The notes: a model not told the origin generated them from the sequence alone. DNA of 64,000 bases from Chitinophagaceae bacterium (GCA_023957155.1 JAMLHK010000002.1:372001-436000), one strand, 5' to 3'. Shown: positions 16,251-26,122, counted from the stretch's first letter. Numbers and translations: made by a program.

Positions 16251-18896
16251 TTAAGAAACGGTTTTCTTTCTTTTATCGTCTGTAGCATTGCCCGCCTGGT
16301 TTTCATTCCGGAACACCACGGTATTATCAAACACGTCTACCAGTACAGGTTTTGTTTTATCAATATCTCCTGCCAGTATTCTTTTACTGAGCTGATTGGT
16401 AATTTCTTTTTGTATCAGCCGCTTCAGTGGCCTCGCTCCAAACTGGGGATCATACCCGTTCTCAGCAAGAAAGTCTATGGCATAATCAGTAAATTCCAGG
16501 TTAATGCCGTTTTGAGCAACCAGGTCTTTAAGATGATTGAGCTGAATATGAATAATATCCCGTATCTCACTCTTCATTAACGGCTGGAACATAATAATAT
16601 CGTCAATACGGTTTAAAAATTCCGGACGAATGGTCTGCCGCAGTATATTCAATACTTCACGTTTGGTCTTTTCAACTACCTCTTCCTTATTTTTTTCCGT
16701 TACATGCTCAAAATTATCCTGTATGATCTGGCTGCCCATATTGCTGGTCATGATAATGATGGTGTTTTTAAAATTCACCACGCGCCCCTTATTGTCAGTC
16801 AACCGCCCGTCATCGAGCACCTGAAGCAATACATTGAATACATCGGGGTGGGCCTTTTCTATTTCATCCAGCAATACCACGCTGTATGGTTTGCGCCTAA
16901 CGGCTTCGGTTAGCTGTCCTCCTTCGTCATATCCCACATATCCGGGAGGAGCGCCCACCAAACGGCTAACGGTATGCTTTTCCTGGTATTCGCTCATGTC
17001 AATCCTCGTCATCATATTGTCGTCATCGAAAAGATATTCTGCAAGCGCTTTTGCCAGCTCGGTTTTACCCACACCGGTAGTGCCCAAAAAGATAAATGAG
17101 CCGATAGGTTTTTTAGGATCATGCAATCCTGCGCGGCTGCGGCGGATGGCATCGGCAACGGCGTTGATGGCTTCCTCCTGCCCTATCACGCGCTTGTGCA
17201 GTTCGTCTTCGAGGTTGAGCAGTTTTTCTCTTTCGCTTTGCAGCATCTTACTTACCGGTATACCTGTAGCTTTAGCCACCGCCTCGGCAATATCTTCCGC
17301 ATCCACTTCCTCTTTCAATAATCTTTTTTCGGGAGCCAGCTCATTCAGCTCTGTAGTATATTGTTCTATCTTCTTTTCTTCTTCCTGTATTTTACCATAC
17401 CGGATCTCTGCCACTTTTCCGTAATCGCCGTTCCGTTCGGCTTTTTCTGCTTCCGTTTTTAACGCTTCAATTCCGGCTTTACCTGCCTGTATCTTTTCAA
17501 CAAGCTCTTTCTCCTCCTGCCACTTAGCCTTTAATGTATCGCGTTCCACGCTGCGGAGCGAGATCTCTTTTGCCAGGTCTTTCAGCTTCTCCTCATCATT
17601 CTCGCGTTTGATCGCTTCCCTTTCAATTTCAAGCTGGCGGATCTGCCTCTCCAACTGATCCAGTTCTTCCGGCATGGAATTCATTTCAAGGCGAAGCTTG
17701 GCGGCGCTTTCATCTATGAGGTCAATCGCTTTATCCGGCAAAAAGCGGTCGGCAATATACCGGTGCGACAGCTCAACAGCGGCAATGATCGCTTCATCCT
17801 TAATACGCACATGATGATGGGTTTCATAACGATCTTTGATACCGCGCAAAATGGAAACTGCATCTTCTACGGTGGGCTCATCAATCATTACTTTCTGGAA
17901 ACGCCGTTCCAGCGCTTTATCCTTTTCAAAATATTTCTGGTACTCGTTCAAAGTAGTGGCGCCTATGGCTCTTAATTCGCCTCTTGCCAGCGCGGGCTTT
18001 AAAATATTAGCCGCATCCATAGCGCCCTCGCCTCCACCGGCACCCACCAGCGTATGGATCTCATCAATGAAAAGAACGATCTGTCCCTCACTTTTGGTAA
18101 CCTCATTGATCACCCCTTTCAGCCTTTCCTCAAATTCACCTTTATATTTGGCGCCGGCTATGAGTTGTCCCATATCCAGTCCATAGATAATTTTACTTTT
18201 CAGGTTTTCTGGTACATCGCCATTTACGATGCGCATGGCCAATCCTTCTGCAATAGCTGTTTTACCAACTCCCGGTTCACCCACCAGCATAGGATTATTT
18301 TTATTACGGCGGGATAGAATGTGCAGCGTTCTGCGTATCTCTTCATCCCGGCCGATAACCGGATCCAGCTTGCCCTGTCTTGCCAGTTCATTTAAGTTTT
18401 TGGCATACTTGTTCAGTACATTAAACTGGGTTTCCTGGGTTTGGGAAGAGATGGTAGATCCTTTGCGCAGGTCTTTGACGGCAGCTATTAGTCCTTTCTC
18501 AGTGAGCCCCGTATCTTTCAGTAATTTAGCCGTATTATCCGTACCCTGTAAAATGGCCAAAAGCAAATGCTCAACGCTTACAAACTCATCACCGAACGTT
18601 TTCAGCGCTGCCCCTGCCCGAAGCACAGCATTGTTGGCCTCCCGGCTGATGGTTTGAGCCGGTTCGCCACTTTGTATTTTAGGCAGCTTACTGATGCTTT
18701 CATCTAACTTGCTTTCCAGGAAATTTACGTTTACGTTATTTTTCTTCAATAGAAATTCAACCGGTGAATCAGTATCATCCAGCAATGATTTGAGCAGGTG
18801 CTCGGTTTCTATATTCGCGTTTTGATTGTTAAAGGCGATCTGTTGCGATTTAGCCATCGCCTCCTGCGCTTTAATAGTGAAATTATTTAAGTTCAT
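16251..18896 (-). CDS. clpB: ATP-dependent disaggregase ClpB
   Basis: An 881-residue Hsp100 chaperone that threads aggregated proteins through a hexameric pore and works with DnaK. Domain order: N-terminal ClpN repeats (1-145); first AAA domain with Walker A GEPGVGKT near 206; the long M-domain coiled coil (about 400-520, rich in [14 protein letters not shown] heptads) that separates ClpB from ClpA/ClpC; second AAA domain with [16 protein letters not shown] near 606; C-terminal arginine-sensor domain ([12 protein letters not shown]). It is cytosolic and usually heat-shock induced; no CIRCE element was seen upstream. Confidence 0.97.
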   Translation of the reverse strand: MNLNNFTIKAQEAMAKSQQIAFNNQNANIETEHLLKSLLDDTDSPVEFLLKKNNVNVNFLESKLDESISKLPKIQSGEPAQTISREANNAVLRAGAALKTFGDEFVSVEHLLLAILQGTDNTAKLLKDTGLTEKGLIAAVKDLRKGSTISSQTQETQFNVLNKYAKNLNELARQGKLDPVIGRDEEIRRTLHILSRRNKNNPMLVGEPGVGKTAIAEGLAMRIVNGDVPENLKSKIIYGLDMGQLIAGAKYKGEFEERLKGVINEVTKSEGQIVLFIDEIHTLVGAGGGEGAMDAANILKPALARGELRAIGATTLNEYQKYFEKDKALERRFQKVMIDEPTVEDAVSILRGIKDRYETHHHVRIKDEAIIAAVELSHRYIADRFLPDKAIDLIDESAAKLRLEMNSMPEELDQLERQIRQLEIEREAIKRENDEEKLKDLAKEISLRSVERDTLKAKWQEEKELVEKIQAGKAGIEALKTEAEKAERNGDYGKVAEIRYGKIQEEEKKIEQYTTELNELAPEKRLLKEEVDAEDIAEAVAKATGIPVSKMLQSEREKLLNLEDELHKRVIGQEEAINAVADAIRRSRAGLHDPKKPIGSFIFLGTTGVGKTELAKALAEYLFDDDNMMTRIDMSEYQEKHTVSRLVGAPPGYVGYDEGGQLTEAVRRKPYSVVLLDEIEKAHPDVFNVLLQVLDDGRLTDNKGRVVNFKNTIIIMTSNMGSQIIQDNFEHVTEKNKEEVVEKTKREVLNILRQTIRPEFLNRIDDIIMFQPLMKSEIRDIIHIQLNHLKDLVAQNGINLEFTDYAIDFLAENGYDPQFGARPLKRLIQKEITNQLSKRILAGDIDKTKPVLVDVFDNTVVFRNENQAGNATDDKRKKTVS

Positions 18897-18978
18897 ATTT
18901 TAAGATTTCCTTTGTTCGTTTTCAAATAACTTTAACTTGTATACGCAAAACACAATCCAAAAAAGAAACGCAGTAATT

Positions 18979-20031
18979 ATGTCACATAAAACCCTATCAA
19001 TCTGCCTGTATTTCAGTTTATTAACCGTTTTCCTGTTATTCTTGCAGCCGGTTAAGGGGCAGTATAATTTTTCCGGTGTGGATGACATGCTGCAAAAGAA
19101 TCAGAAGGTATTGGGTAAACAGGTTATTGCCTTAGTATGGAAGGATGGAAAGATCATTTACAGGAAAGAAACGGACGAAGAATTTAATAGTAAAGCCCAG
19201 GTGCCGGTAGGTGCCAGCGGACAATGGCTGACTGCCGCTACAGCCATGATATATGTTGATGAGGGCAAGCTCAGCTTAGATACCAAAGCCGGTAAGCTTA
19301 TTCCTATTTTGGCTAAATATATGAAGGCCTACATCAATCTCAGGCATTGCCTTACGCATACCACCGGGATTGAGGCGGAAAAGACCGGTGTCGGTAAGCT
19401 GCTTCCTAAGGCAAAATTTGAATCCCTGGAAGAAGAGATGAACCATTTTGCCGCTAAAAGAGAGATCGTAACCAACCCGGAGACAGAATTTTATTATAGC
19501 CAGGTAGGGATGAATATTGCAGGACGGATGCTCGAAGTAGTAAGCCGAAAGACCTTTGACCGCGTTGTACAGGAAAAACTTTTACGTCCGTTAAAAATGA
19601 GAGGCACTACCTTTTTCAATTTTGATAATTTATATATTAATCCTTCTGTCGGGGCACAGTCTACAGCAAACGACTATATGAACTTTTTAGTAATGCTGTT
19701 AAACAACGGCATGTTTGAAGGTAAACGCGTGATGAGTGAAAAAGCCATCGAAGAAATGGAAAAAGCACAGTTAACCAACCTGCCCGTAAAATATACGCCG
19801 AAGGGAACGGAAAACTTACATTACGGAATGGGTGCCTGGCTGATGGAAGAAGATGCACAGGGGAAGGGTACCGTACTTTCCAGCCCTTCTTTAACCGGTA
19901 CCTGGCCCTTTATTGACCGTAAAAATAACTATGCCGCTATTTTACTGGTAAAGTCCCATTCTAATGAACAGGGAAAAGAAATATATACGCAATTTAAAGC
20001 CGCTGTTGATGAGGCCATAGGTGGAAAATGA
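18979..20031 (+). CDS. beta-lactamase/PBP4-like serine hydrolase fold with altered active site
   Basis: A 350-residue exported protein of the class C beta-lactamase / AmpH family; the start at 18979 gives a good signal peptide (YFSLLTVFLLFLQPVKG). The fold is clear: the WLTAATAMIYVDEGKLSLDT helix, LRHCLTHTTGIE, and FYYSQVGMNIAGRMLEVVSRKTFD. The catalytic motif normally reads S-x-x-K just before W-[LV]-T-A. Here it reads A79-S-G-Q82-W83, so the nucleophile and lysine positions are both replaced. The YSN motif is YSQ. The protein is probably not an active hydrolase and may bind peptidoglycan or peptide. It is divergent from clpB. Confidence 0.82.
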   Translation: MSHKTLSICLYFSLLTVFLLFLQPVKGQYNFSGVDDMLQKNQKVLGKQVIALVWKDGKIIYRKETDEEFNSKAQVPVGASGQWLTAATAMIYVDEGKLSLDTKAGKLIPILAKYMKAYINLRHCLTHTTGIEAEKTGVGKLLPKAKFESLEEEMNHFAAKREIVTNPETEFYYSQVGMNIAGRMLEVVSRKTFDRVVQEKLLRPLKMRGTTFFNFDNLYINPSVGAQSTANDYMNFLVMLLNNGMFEGKRVMSEKAIEEMEKAQLTNLPVKYTPKGTENLHYGMGAWLMEEDAQGKGTVLSSPSLTGTWPFIDRKNNYAAILLVKSHSNEQGKEIYTQFKAAVDEAIGGK

Positions 20032-20148
20032 TAATCCGGATTTATAATTTCATTGGCACGTCCTTCGTTAGTACTGACCGCAGCTACAGGCTTATTGATC
20101 TTCCGGGTTATACTATTGGGTGCTTTCGCTGCGTTCAGTAACCCCTTT

Positions 20149-20179
20149 TTGGTTATCTGCGCTACAACTAATATTTTTG
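20149..20179 (+). promoter_or_regulatory. promoter of pdhB
   Basis: TTG (20149-20151, within TTTTTGG) and TATTTTTG (20172-20179) are separated by 20 nt, the best match to the Bacteroidota -33/-7 consensus in this part of the window. The -7 box is 24 bp before the start codon at 20204. Confidence 0.7.
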
Positions 20180-20203
20180 CTGTCCTCAAACCTGAATAAA
20201 AGG

Positions 20204-21193
20204 ATGGCAAACCGAGTAATACAATTCCGTGAAGCACTTCGTGAAGCAATGACTGAAGAAATGCGCCGCGATGAACGGGTGTTTTTAATGGGAGAAGAAG
20301 TGGCAGAATACAATGGCGCTTATAAAGTGAGCCAGGGTATGTTAAATGAATTTGGTCCTAAAAGGATCATTGATACACCCATATCGGAACTGGGATTTGC
20401 CGGGGTGGCTGTAGGCGCCGCACAAAACGGGTTGCGTCCTATCGTGGAATTTATGACCTGGAATTTTGCCCTGCTCCCTCTTGACCAGATCTTAAATACC
20501 GCTTCAAAAATGTTGGCCATGAGCGGCGGACAGGTGGGGTGCCCGATCGTTTTTCGCGGACCCAATGGTTCTGCCGGTCAGTTAGGCGCACAACATTCTA
20601 CCGCTTTTGAAAGTCTTTATGCCAATATACCCGGGTTAAAAGTTATCTCCGTTTCTAATCCTTATGACGCAAAAGGCTTGTTAAAGAGTGCTATCCGGGA
20701 TGATGATCCCATCATTTTTATGGAGAGTGAAGTCATGTATGGCGATAAGGGAGAAGTGCCGGAAGAAGAATATCTGATTCCTATCGGGAAAGCAGATGTC
20801 AGACGGGCAGGAACAGATGTAACGATCGTTTCTTTTAATAAAATGATGAAGATTGCGCTGGGTGCAGCAGAAGAGCTGGAAAAAGAAAATATCAGCGCTG
20901 AGGTTATAGACCTGCGTACCATCCGCCCGTTAGACTGGCATACGGTTTTTGAATCGGTTAAAAAAACCAATCGTCTGGTGATCGTAGAAGAACAATGGCC
21001 TTTTGCTTCTGTTTCATCAGAGCTGGCATATCGCATACAGAAAGAAGCGTTCGACTACCTGGATGCTCCCGTACAGCGTGTTACCAGTGCAGATGCTCCC
21101 ATGCATTATGCACCTAACCTGGTAGCAGCGTACCTTCCGGATATTCCTAAAGTAGTTAAGGTGGTAAAAGAAGTAATGTACATCCGGAAATAA
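20204..21193 (+). CDS. pdhB: pyruvate dehydrogenase E1 component, beta subunit
   Basis: The beta chain of the thiamine-diphosphate E1 enzyme that decarboxylates pyruvate and loads the lipoyl domain of E2. At 329 residues it has family length; the start at 20204 follows an AAAAGG site, and the 28 codons of open frame before it look non-coding. Signatures: VFLMGEEVAEYNGAYKVS (ThDP-facing), DTPISELGFAGVAVGAAQNG, GGQVGCPIVFRGPNG, and the C-terminal transketolase fold with IDLRTIRPLDW. No E1 alpha or E2 gene is next to it, so the complex genes are dispersed. A role in branched-chain keto-acid oxidation cannot be fully excluded. Confidence 0.92.
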   Translation: MANRVIQFREALREAMTEEMRRDERVFLMGEEVAEYNGAYKVSQGMLNEFGPKRIIDTPISELGFAGVAVGAAQNGLRPIVEFMTWNFALLPLDQILNTASKMLAMSGGQVGCPIVFRGPNGSAGQLGAQHSTAFESLYANIPGLKVISVSNPYDAKGLLKSAIRDDDPIIFMESEVMYGDKGEVPEEEYLIPIGKADVRRAGTDVTIVSFNKMMKIALGAAEELEKENISAEVIDLRTIRPLDWHTVFESVKKTNRLVIVEEQWPFASVSSELAYRIQKEAFDYLDAPVQRVTSADAPMHYAPNLVAAYLPDIPKVVKVVKEVMYIRK

Positions 21194-21253
21194 ATATTCC
21201 CCGATTCCGGAATTATGTTTTTCCCGTAGCAAAGTGCTCCGGGTTTTTTTATG

Positions 21254-21261
21254 TACGTTTG
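21254..21261 (+). promoter_or_regulatory. -7 box of TonB receptor gene
   Basis: TACGTTTG matches TAnnTTTG, 8 bp before the chosen start. That distance is short, so transcription could begin almost at the coding region, or the match is by chance. Confidence 0.3.
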
Positions 21262-21269
21262 ACTGTATT

Positions 21270-23357
21270 ATGATGAAAAAAAGTATATATCTCGTATTCT
21301 TCTTCCATTCATTGTATACGTCTGCCCAGCAAACATCTTCCGGAGCCGGTTCAGACACCATCCCGCTGATGACGGAAGTGATCATCAAAGGTTTTGAATC
21401 TGACCGCCGGCTGCTGGAAACTCCCGTTTCCGCGGGGATAGTAAGCCGGAGCGACATTCAGCGCTTTTCTACCGTATCGTTGTTGCCGTCAATGAACAGG
21501 TTACCGGGAGTGAGCATGGAAGAGCGGTCTCCGGGCAGCTATCGTTTGAGTATCCGGGGCAGCCTGCTGCGTTCTCCTTTTGGCGTACGGAATATAAAAG
21601 TATACTGGAATGATATTCCTTTTACCGATGCCGGCGGGAATACCTATTTTAACCTCGTGGATCAGCACAGCATCGGGCACGTAGAGGTATTGAAAGGTCC
21701 GGGAGGAAGTATGTATGGAGCCAATACCGGCGGGGTGGTCATCCTTCATCCCGATGAGCCTGCTTTGCTGCAGGGAGATATTGCCGGGGAGCATCATTTC
21801 CGGGGGCAGGCGAGTGTGGGATCTTATGGACTTTTGGGAGAAAATGTACAGTGGAAATACCGGAATACCAATATCAGCTCCGGATTTACCCAAAGTCATC
21901 TGCAGTCAGACGGATACCGGCAAAACACCAACATGCGCAGGGATGTGCTGCAATGGAACGGCTCAGCCCGGTTGTCAGAAAAAGATAAGCTGGACTGGAT
22001 ACTGATGTATGCGGATATATTTTACCAGACCCCGGGAGGACTCAATCTTACCCAGATGAAGGAAAATCCCAGGCAGGCCCGCCCAGGCACACCGGCTGCA
22101 CCGGGAGCGGTGGAACAAAAGGCCGCTATTTATAATAAGACACCGTTTGGCGGTATCAGTAACCGCTATCAGATCAGTAAAAACTGGAGCAATATTACTT
22201 CGGTAATGCTGGCATATTCCGATTTTAAAAATCCCTTTATTACCAATTTTGAAACCCGAAAGGAAACCAACCTGGGATTTCGTACTAAGATGGTATATCA
22301 TACCGCTACCGGTATACACGATTTGAAATTTACTGCCGGAATGGAATGGCTGTATAATTATTCTGCCATTGATAATTATGGAAACCGCCAGGGCAAAGCC
22401 GATACGGTTCAGTTTAAAGACAAGGTATGGGCAAGGCAGATATCCCCGTTTATCCAGGGTGAATGGCAGGTGGATGAAAAATTTCAGTTGCAGGCCGGGC
22501 TGGGAAGCAATCTCTTTCTGTACCATTATCAGCGGCTTACGGATAGGGACGATTCCAAAAAAACTAAGAAACTGCAAAACCAGTTGCTGCCCCGCGTAGC
22601 GGTATTATATCGCATTACGGAAAGTATATCGCTCTATTCATCGGTTAGCAAAGGATTCTCGCCCCCTTCCATAGCAGAAGTCCGTCCATCGGAAGGTAGT
22701 TTTTATAGTGCCCTGCAGCCTGAATACGGGTGGAACCGGGAAGCCGGTATCCGCGGAACTGCCTGGGCTAACAGGCTGTTCTTTGATTTTACGGTATACC
22801 GGTTCAAACTACGCGATGCGATTGTGAGAAGAGTCAATGCGGTAGATGCTGAATACTTTGTAAATTCCGGGGGGACGGATCAAAAGGGTATAGAAGCTTT
22901 TGCTGAATATGCACTGGTGCGCAACAGCCCTGCTTTCATTAAAGATGTGAAGCTGAGTATGGGCATTACGCTGAATGATTTTTCCTTTACAGATTATAGG
23001 ATAGACGATAAGAATTATTCCGGCAATGACTTAACCGGGGTACCCGGATCGGTCTGGTCCGGCGGACTGGACATAACTACGCGGTGGGGATGGTATCTTA
23101 ATACTTCATTCTCCCATACATCTAAACTCCCATTAAATGATGGGAATACTTTTTTTGCCGATCCTTATGATATATTACTGGGCAGGCTGGGTTGGAAAAA
23201 GCAGTTGAAGAAGTGTGCCGTGGAGCTGTTTACCGGGGTAGACAATGCGTTGAACCAGCTGTATAGTCTGGGTAACGATATTAATGCTTTTGGCAACCGC
23301 TATTATAATCCGGCTGCGGTGCGGAATTTCTATGGCGGACTGAATATAATATTTTAA
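21270..23357 (+). CDS. TonB-dependent outer-membrane receptor
   Basis: A 695-residue receptor with a signal peptide (KKSIYLVFFFHSLYTSAQQ). The plug domain covers about residues 35-150 (SRSDIQRFSTVSLLPSMNRLP; SIGHVEVLKGPGGSMYGANTG) and is followed by a 22-stranded-type barrel ending in an aromatic strand (NFYGGLNIIF). There is no N-terminal CarboxypepD_reg domain, so it is a classical siderophore/cofactor type rather than SusC. The DTIPLMTEVIIKG segment could serve as TonB box (weak). No neighbouring gene reveals the ligand. The start at 21270 (or 21273) is chosen because the signal peptide begins there. Confidence 0.9.
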   Translation: MMKKSIYLVFFFHSLYTSAQQTSSGAGSDTIPLMTEVIIKGFESDRRLLETPVSAGIVSRSDIQRFSTVSLLPSMNRLPGVSMEERSPGSYRLSIRGSLLRSPFGVRNIKVYWNDIPFTDAGGNTYFNLVDQHSIGHVEVLKGPGGSMYGANTGGVVILHPDEPALLQGDIAGEHHFRGQASVGSYGLLGENVQWKYRNTNISSGFTQSHLQSDGYRQNTNMRRDVLQWNGSARLSEKDKLDWILMYADIFYQTPGGLNLTQMKENPRQARPGTPAAPGAVEQKAAIYNKTPFGGISNRYQISKNWSNITSVMLAYSDFKNPFITNFETRKETNLGFRTKMVYHTATGIHDLKFTAGMEWLYNYSAIDNYGNRQGKADTVQFKDKVWARQISPFIQGEWQVDEKFQLQAGLGSNLFLYHYQRLTDRDDSKKTKKLQNQLLPRVAVLYRITESISLYSSVSKGFSPPSIAEVRPSEGSFYSALQPEYGWNREAGIRGTAWANRLFFDFTVYRFKLRDAIVRRVNAVDAEYFVNSGGTDQKGIEAFAEYALVRNSPAFIKDVKLSMGITLNDFSFTDYRIDDKNYSGNDLTGVPGSVWSGGLDITTRWGWYLNTSFSHTSKLPLNDGNTFFADPYDILLGRLGWKKQLKKCAVELFTGVDNALNQLYSLGNDINAFGNRYYNPAAVRNFYGGLNIIF

Positions 23358-23418
23358 AAGTCGTTTAGCCCAATGACAACAGCAGTATGCATTACGTCAT
23401 AACTGAGCTAAACGACTT
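23358..23418. terminator. long hairpin between convergent genes
   Basis: AAGTCGTTTAGC (23358-23369) pairs perfectly with GCTAAACGACTT (23407-23418), and inside it ATGAC pairs with GTCAT. It starts right after the receptor stop and lies 18 bp beyond the end of the convergent small gene. It is a likely bidirectional terminator, although the T-tracts are weak. Confidence 0.6.
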
Positions 23419-23436
23419 AACTATTATTGATTGTGC

Positions 23437-23583
23437 TTAAAATACCGAAGCTAAAGACGAGACACCTACCGCGAAGAGATAACATAAACCCATACAAAAG
23501 GCGGCCAATAAACCTAATTTGGTAACTAATTTCCAGGTAGGAGCTTCAATGGCAGGATTGGATCTGAATGCTTGAGTTTTCAT
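23437..23583 (-). CDS. 48-residue single-pass membrane protein
   Basis: A short frame, ATG at 23583 to TAA at 23437. A polar N-terminus with a proline-rich stretch (MKTQAFRSNPAIEAPTWK) precedes one hydrophobic helix (LGLLAAFCMGLCYLFAVGV) and a short tail. It has an A-rich upstream region and ends before a strong hairpin shared with the receptor gene, as a genuine transcription unit would. No function can be assigned. It may be a small inner-membrane regulator or complex subunit. Confidence 0.6.
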   Translation of the reverse strand: MKTQAFRSNPAIEAPTWKLVTKLGLLAAFCMGLCYLFAVGVSSLASVF

Positions 23584-23796
23584 TGGATGTTTCTTTTAAA
23601 GTTTTATTTATAGGATAAGATTAATTAACGCAAAAGTAGCAGGTGATTATATTACATGCAAGGTTTTTCGGAAAATTCGTTAATTGTATGTTAGAATTTT
23701 AACATTTGATAATAGCAGATTGCAGGTATAGGCTTCCTGAAATAACCGGTTGTCAATCTGCAGGAATACTGCGCCTTAAACTCACGCTTATTTTCT

Positions 23797-23804
23797 TATT
23801 TTTG
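23797..23804 (+). promoter_or_regulatory. -7 box of the NtrC-like regulator
   Basis: TATTTTTG matches TAnnTTTG, 55 bp before the start at 23860. No TTG at the expected distance was found. Confidence 0.45.
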
Positions 23805-23859
23805 GAAAAAGGTAAACCCCATTTATAGCGCTAATCATACTTAAAGAGGATTTATAAAT

Positions 23860-25023
23860 ATGTCAAATATACTGATCATTGATGATGAGAAAGCGATTCG
23901 CAAAACATTAGGTGAAATTCTGTCTTACGAAGGATATAAAATAGATGAAGCCGGTGACGGAGAGGAAGGATTGAAGCGGTTCAGGGAAAAGAATTATGAT
24001 GTGGTGTTGTGTGATATTAAAATGCCTAAGACGGACGGAATTGAATTTTTAGACAAAGCCCGCGAAATAAATCCGGATGTACCGATTATCATGATATCCG
24101 GGCATGGAACTATAGAAACTGCCGTAGAGGCGGTAAAAAAAGGTGCATACGATTATGTATCAAAGCCACCCGACCTGAACCGGTTGCTGATTACCATTCG
24201 CAATGCGATGGATAAAACGGATCTCGTTACCGAAACCAAAGTGTTGCGGCGGAAAGTAATTAAAGTAGAGGAAATGATTGGAGAGTCTGCTCCGATCCTG
24301 AAAATAAAAGAAACAATAGATAAAGTTGCACCAACCGATGCCAGGGTACTGGTCATGGGTGAGAACGGTGTCGGAAAAGAGCTGGTAGCCCGGTGGATAC
24401 ATGAAAAAAGCAACCGTTGCAAGAACCCGCTGGTTGAAGTAAACTGTGCCGCTATTCCCGGCGAATTAATTGAAAGCGAATTATTCGGTCACGAAAAAGG
24501 ATCTTTTACTTCTGCGGTAAAACAACGTATCGGTAAATTTGAGCAGGCGCACGGAGGAACATTGTTTTTAGATGAGATCGGCGATATGAGCCTCAACGCC
24601 CAGGCAAAAGTACTCCGGGCATTACAGGAAGGAAAAATAACACGCGTAGGAGGAGATAAAGATATTACGGTTGATGTAAGAGTTATAGCGGCAACCAATA
24701 AGGACCTGCTTCGTGAAGTGGATGATAAAAGATTTCGTCTTGACCTGTATCACCGGCTCAGCGTAATTATCATCCATGTCCCTTCTTTAAATGAACGTAA
24801 AGATGATATTCCCCTGCTGGTAGGAAAATTTCTTACGGATATCTGCGCTGATTATGGCATTGCTCCGAAAGTAATAGACCCGGACGCACTGAAAGCGTTG
24901 CAAAATAATAACTGGACCGGTAACATACGCGAATTAAGAAATGTTGTGGAAAGGCTGATTATTCTCTCCGGTAAAAATATCACGGCTGAGGATGTGCGTA
25001 ATTATGTTCTCCCCGCCAATTAA
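23860..25023 (+). CDS. NtrC-like AAA+ response regulator with GSFTSA loop and no DNA-binding domain
   Basis: 387 residues. Receiver domain 1-118 has D8/D9, the phospho-acceptor D52 (VLCDIKMPKTDG) and K102. The sigma-54-type AAA+ domain spans about 138-370, with Walker A GENGVGKE (168-175), Walker B GGTLFLDEIG (232-241) and arginine fingers in RFRLDLYHRL. Two features are unusual. The loop that contacts sigma-54, normally GAFTGA, reads GSFTSA (214-219). The chain also stops at VRNYVLPAN with no Fis-type helix-turn-helix. The usual job, opening promoters bound by RpoN, is therefore doubtful; it may act from solution or on another partner. No histidine kinase gene is adjacent; an alpha/beta hydrolase follows 6 bp later. 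Confidence 0.85.
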   Translation: MSNILIIDDEKAIRKTLGEILSYEGYKIDEAGDGEEGLKRFREKNYDVVLCDIKMPKTDGIEFLDKAREINPDVPIIMISGHGTIETAVEAVKKGAYDYVSKPPDLNRLLITIRNAMDKTDLVTETKVLRRKVIKVEEMIGESAPILKIKETIDKVAPTDARVLVMGENGVGKELVARWIHEKSNRCKNPLVEVNCAAIPGELIESELFGHEKGSFTSAVKQRIGKFEQAHGGTLFLDEIGDMSLNAQAKVLRALQEGKITRVGGDKDITVDVRVIAATNKDLLREVDDKRFRLDLYHRLSVIIIHVPSLNERKDDIPLLVGKFLTDICADYGIAPKVIDPDALKALQNNNWTGNIRELRNVVERLIILSGKNITAEDVRNYVLPAN

Positions 25024-25029
25024 GCTATT

Positions 25030-25686
25030 TTGAAAACGGTATACTGTATATGTGGTTTAGGCTCCGATGAAAGGATATTCAGTAAAATAAGCTGGGGTAA
25101 TACTGCTGTGCATTACCTGAACTGGCTGATGCCGTTACCCAACGAAACCCTCCCGGCCTATGCCGGGCGTATGAGTGAAAAGATTACCGAAGATAATGCC
25201 ACACTTATCGGAGTTTCCTTCGGGGGTATGCTGAGCCTGGAGATCGCCAAAATAAGAGCTGTCCCCAAAGTGGTCCTTATTTCCAGCGTCAAAACACATC
25301 ACGAAATTCCGCGGTGGATGAAGACGCTCGGTATGCTGAAGGCTGATGCCATTATGCCGCGAAGTCAGCTTCATAGCTTACGTCCCATGAAAATATTTGA
25401 GCCTGTTGAGAACTATTTTCTGGGTGCGGAATCTGAAGAAGAAAAGCGGCTGGCACATGAATATCGCAGACATGCCGACCCGGTTTACCTGAAGTGGTCT
25501 ATCCATCAGGTATTAAACTGGAAAAATGACTGGCTGCCGGAAAAACTGTTTCATATACACGGAACTAACGATAAAATATTTCCGTATTCTTTAGTGCATC
25601 CAACGCACACCATAACTGCGGCAGGACATTTTTTAGTATACCAGCGGGCCGGCCAGGTTTCTGCTATTTTGAATGATATTATTTAA
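25030..25686 (+). CDS. alpha/beta hydrolase family protein
   Basis: 218 residues with an alpha/beta hydrolase outline: an early CICGLGSDERIF oxyanion segment, the nucleophile elbow GVSFGG near residue 62 (Ser), an acidic HIHGTNDKIFP turn and a late His in ITAAGHFLV. The start is a TTG at 25030, only 6 bp after the regulator stop, so co-transcription and possibly coupled translation are likely. Substrate unknown. Confidence 0.72.
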   Translation: MKTVYCICGLGSDERIFSKISWGNTAVHYLNWLMPLPNETLPAYAGRMSEKITEDNATLIGVSFGGMLSLEIAKIRAVPKVVLISSVKTHHEIPRWMKTLGMLKADAIMPRSQLHSLRPMKIFEPVENYFLGAESEEEKRLAHEYRRHADPVYLKWSIHQVLNWKNDWLPEKLFHIHGTNDKIFPYSLVHPTHTITAAGHFLVYQRAGQVSAILNDII

Positions 25687-25782
25687 TGGCCGGTAGCTCG
25701 TATACATGGCATAACGGGAAGAAGCGGGAAAACAACAATTTGTTATTACGGCTGATAAATCGGCTTAGTCAGCTAATTATAT

Positions 25783-25790
25783 TATTTTTG
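25783..25790 (+). promoter_or_regulatory. -7 box of the signal peptidase locus
   Basis: TATTTTTG, 23 bp before the start at 25814, matches TAnnTTTG; the sequence GGC follows as in many promoters of this group. Confidence 0.5.
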
Positions 25791-25813
25791 GCAACTTTTA
25801 AAAACTGAGTTAA

Positions 25814-26122
25814 ATGAGTTCAGGCTGGATCTTTTTCATTTTAGCGGTATCAGGTTCTTTAATCGGTCTATACGGCATGTTCAAAAAAGCAGGTATTGAG
25901 CCCTGGAAGGCACTCGTTCCCTTTTACAATACCTGGTGTATGGTTGCCAAAATGCCTTTGAAAAAATATTGGTTCTTTTTGCAGTTCATACCGATTGTGG
26001 GACAGTTTATTACGATCTGGATCTGTATCCGTTTTGTAGAACACTTCGGGCGCTTTTCTTTGCTTCATCATACTGCAGCCGTTTTTCTTCCCTTTTTATA
26101 TTCCTTATCTTGGATTTTCTAA
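25814..26122 (+). pseudogene. lepB: signal peptidase I, N-terminal DUF5684 part (frameshifted from the catalytic part)
   Basis: 102 residues with two or three membrane helices (WIFFILAVSGSLIGLYGMF; FFLQFIPIVGQFITIWICI) of the DUF5684 type that precedes the catalytic domain in Bacteroidota signal peptidases. The frame hits TAA at 26120-26122. The same frame then continues as NERYTGNAVSK to a second stop, and the next expected part (TREWIDAGVFAVVAATIIRTF) lies in another frame at 26175-26237. A further shift at the T7 run 26239-26245 leads into the ORF at 26273. Each break is at or near a homopolymer. The locus is either a decayed gene or contains sequencing errors. Confidence 0.7.

Noticed and set aside
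16630..18657. Long plus-strand frames (up to 196 codons) opposite clpB
   Set aside because: Serine- and cysteine-rich antisense shadows produced by the codon bias of clpB.
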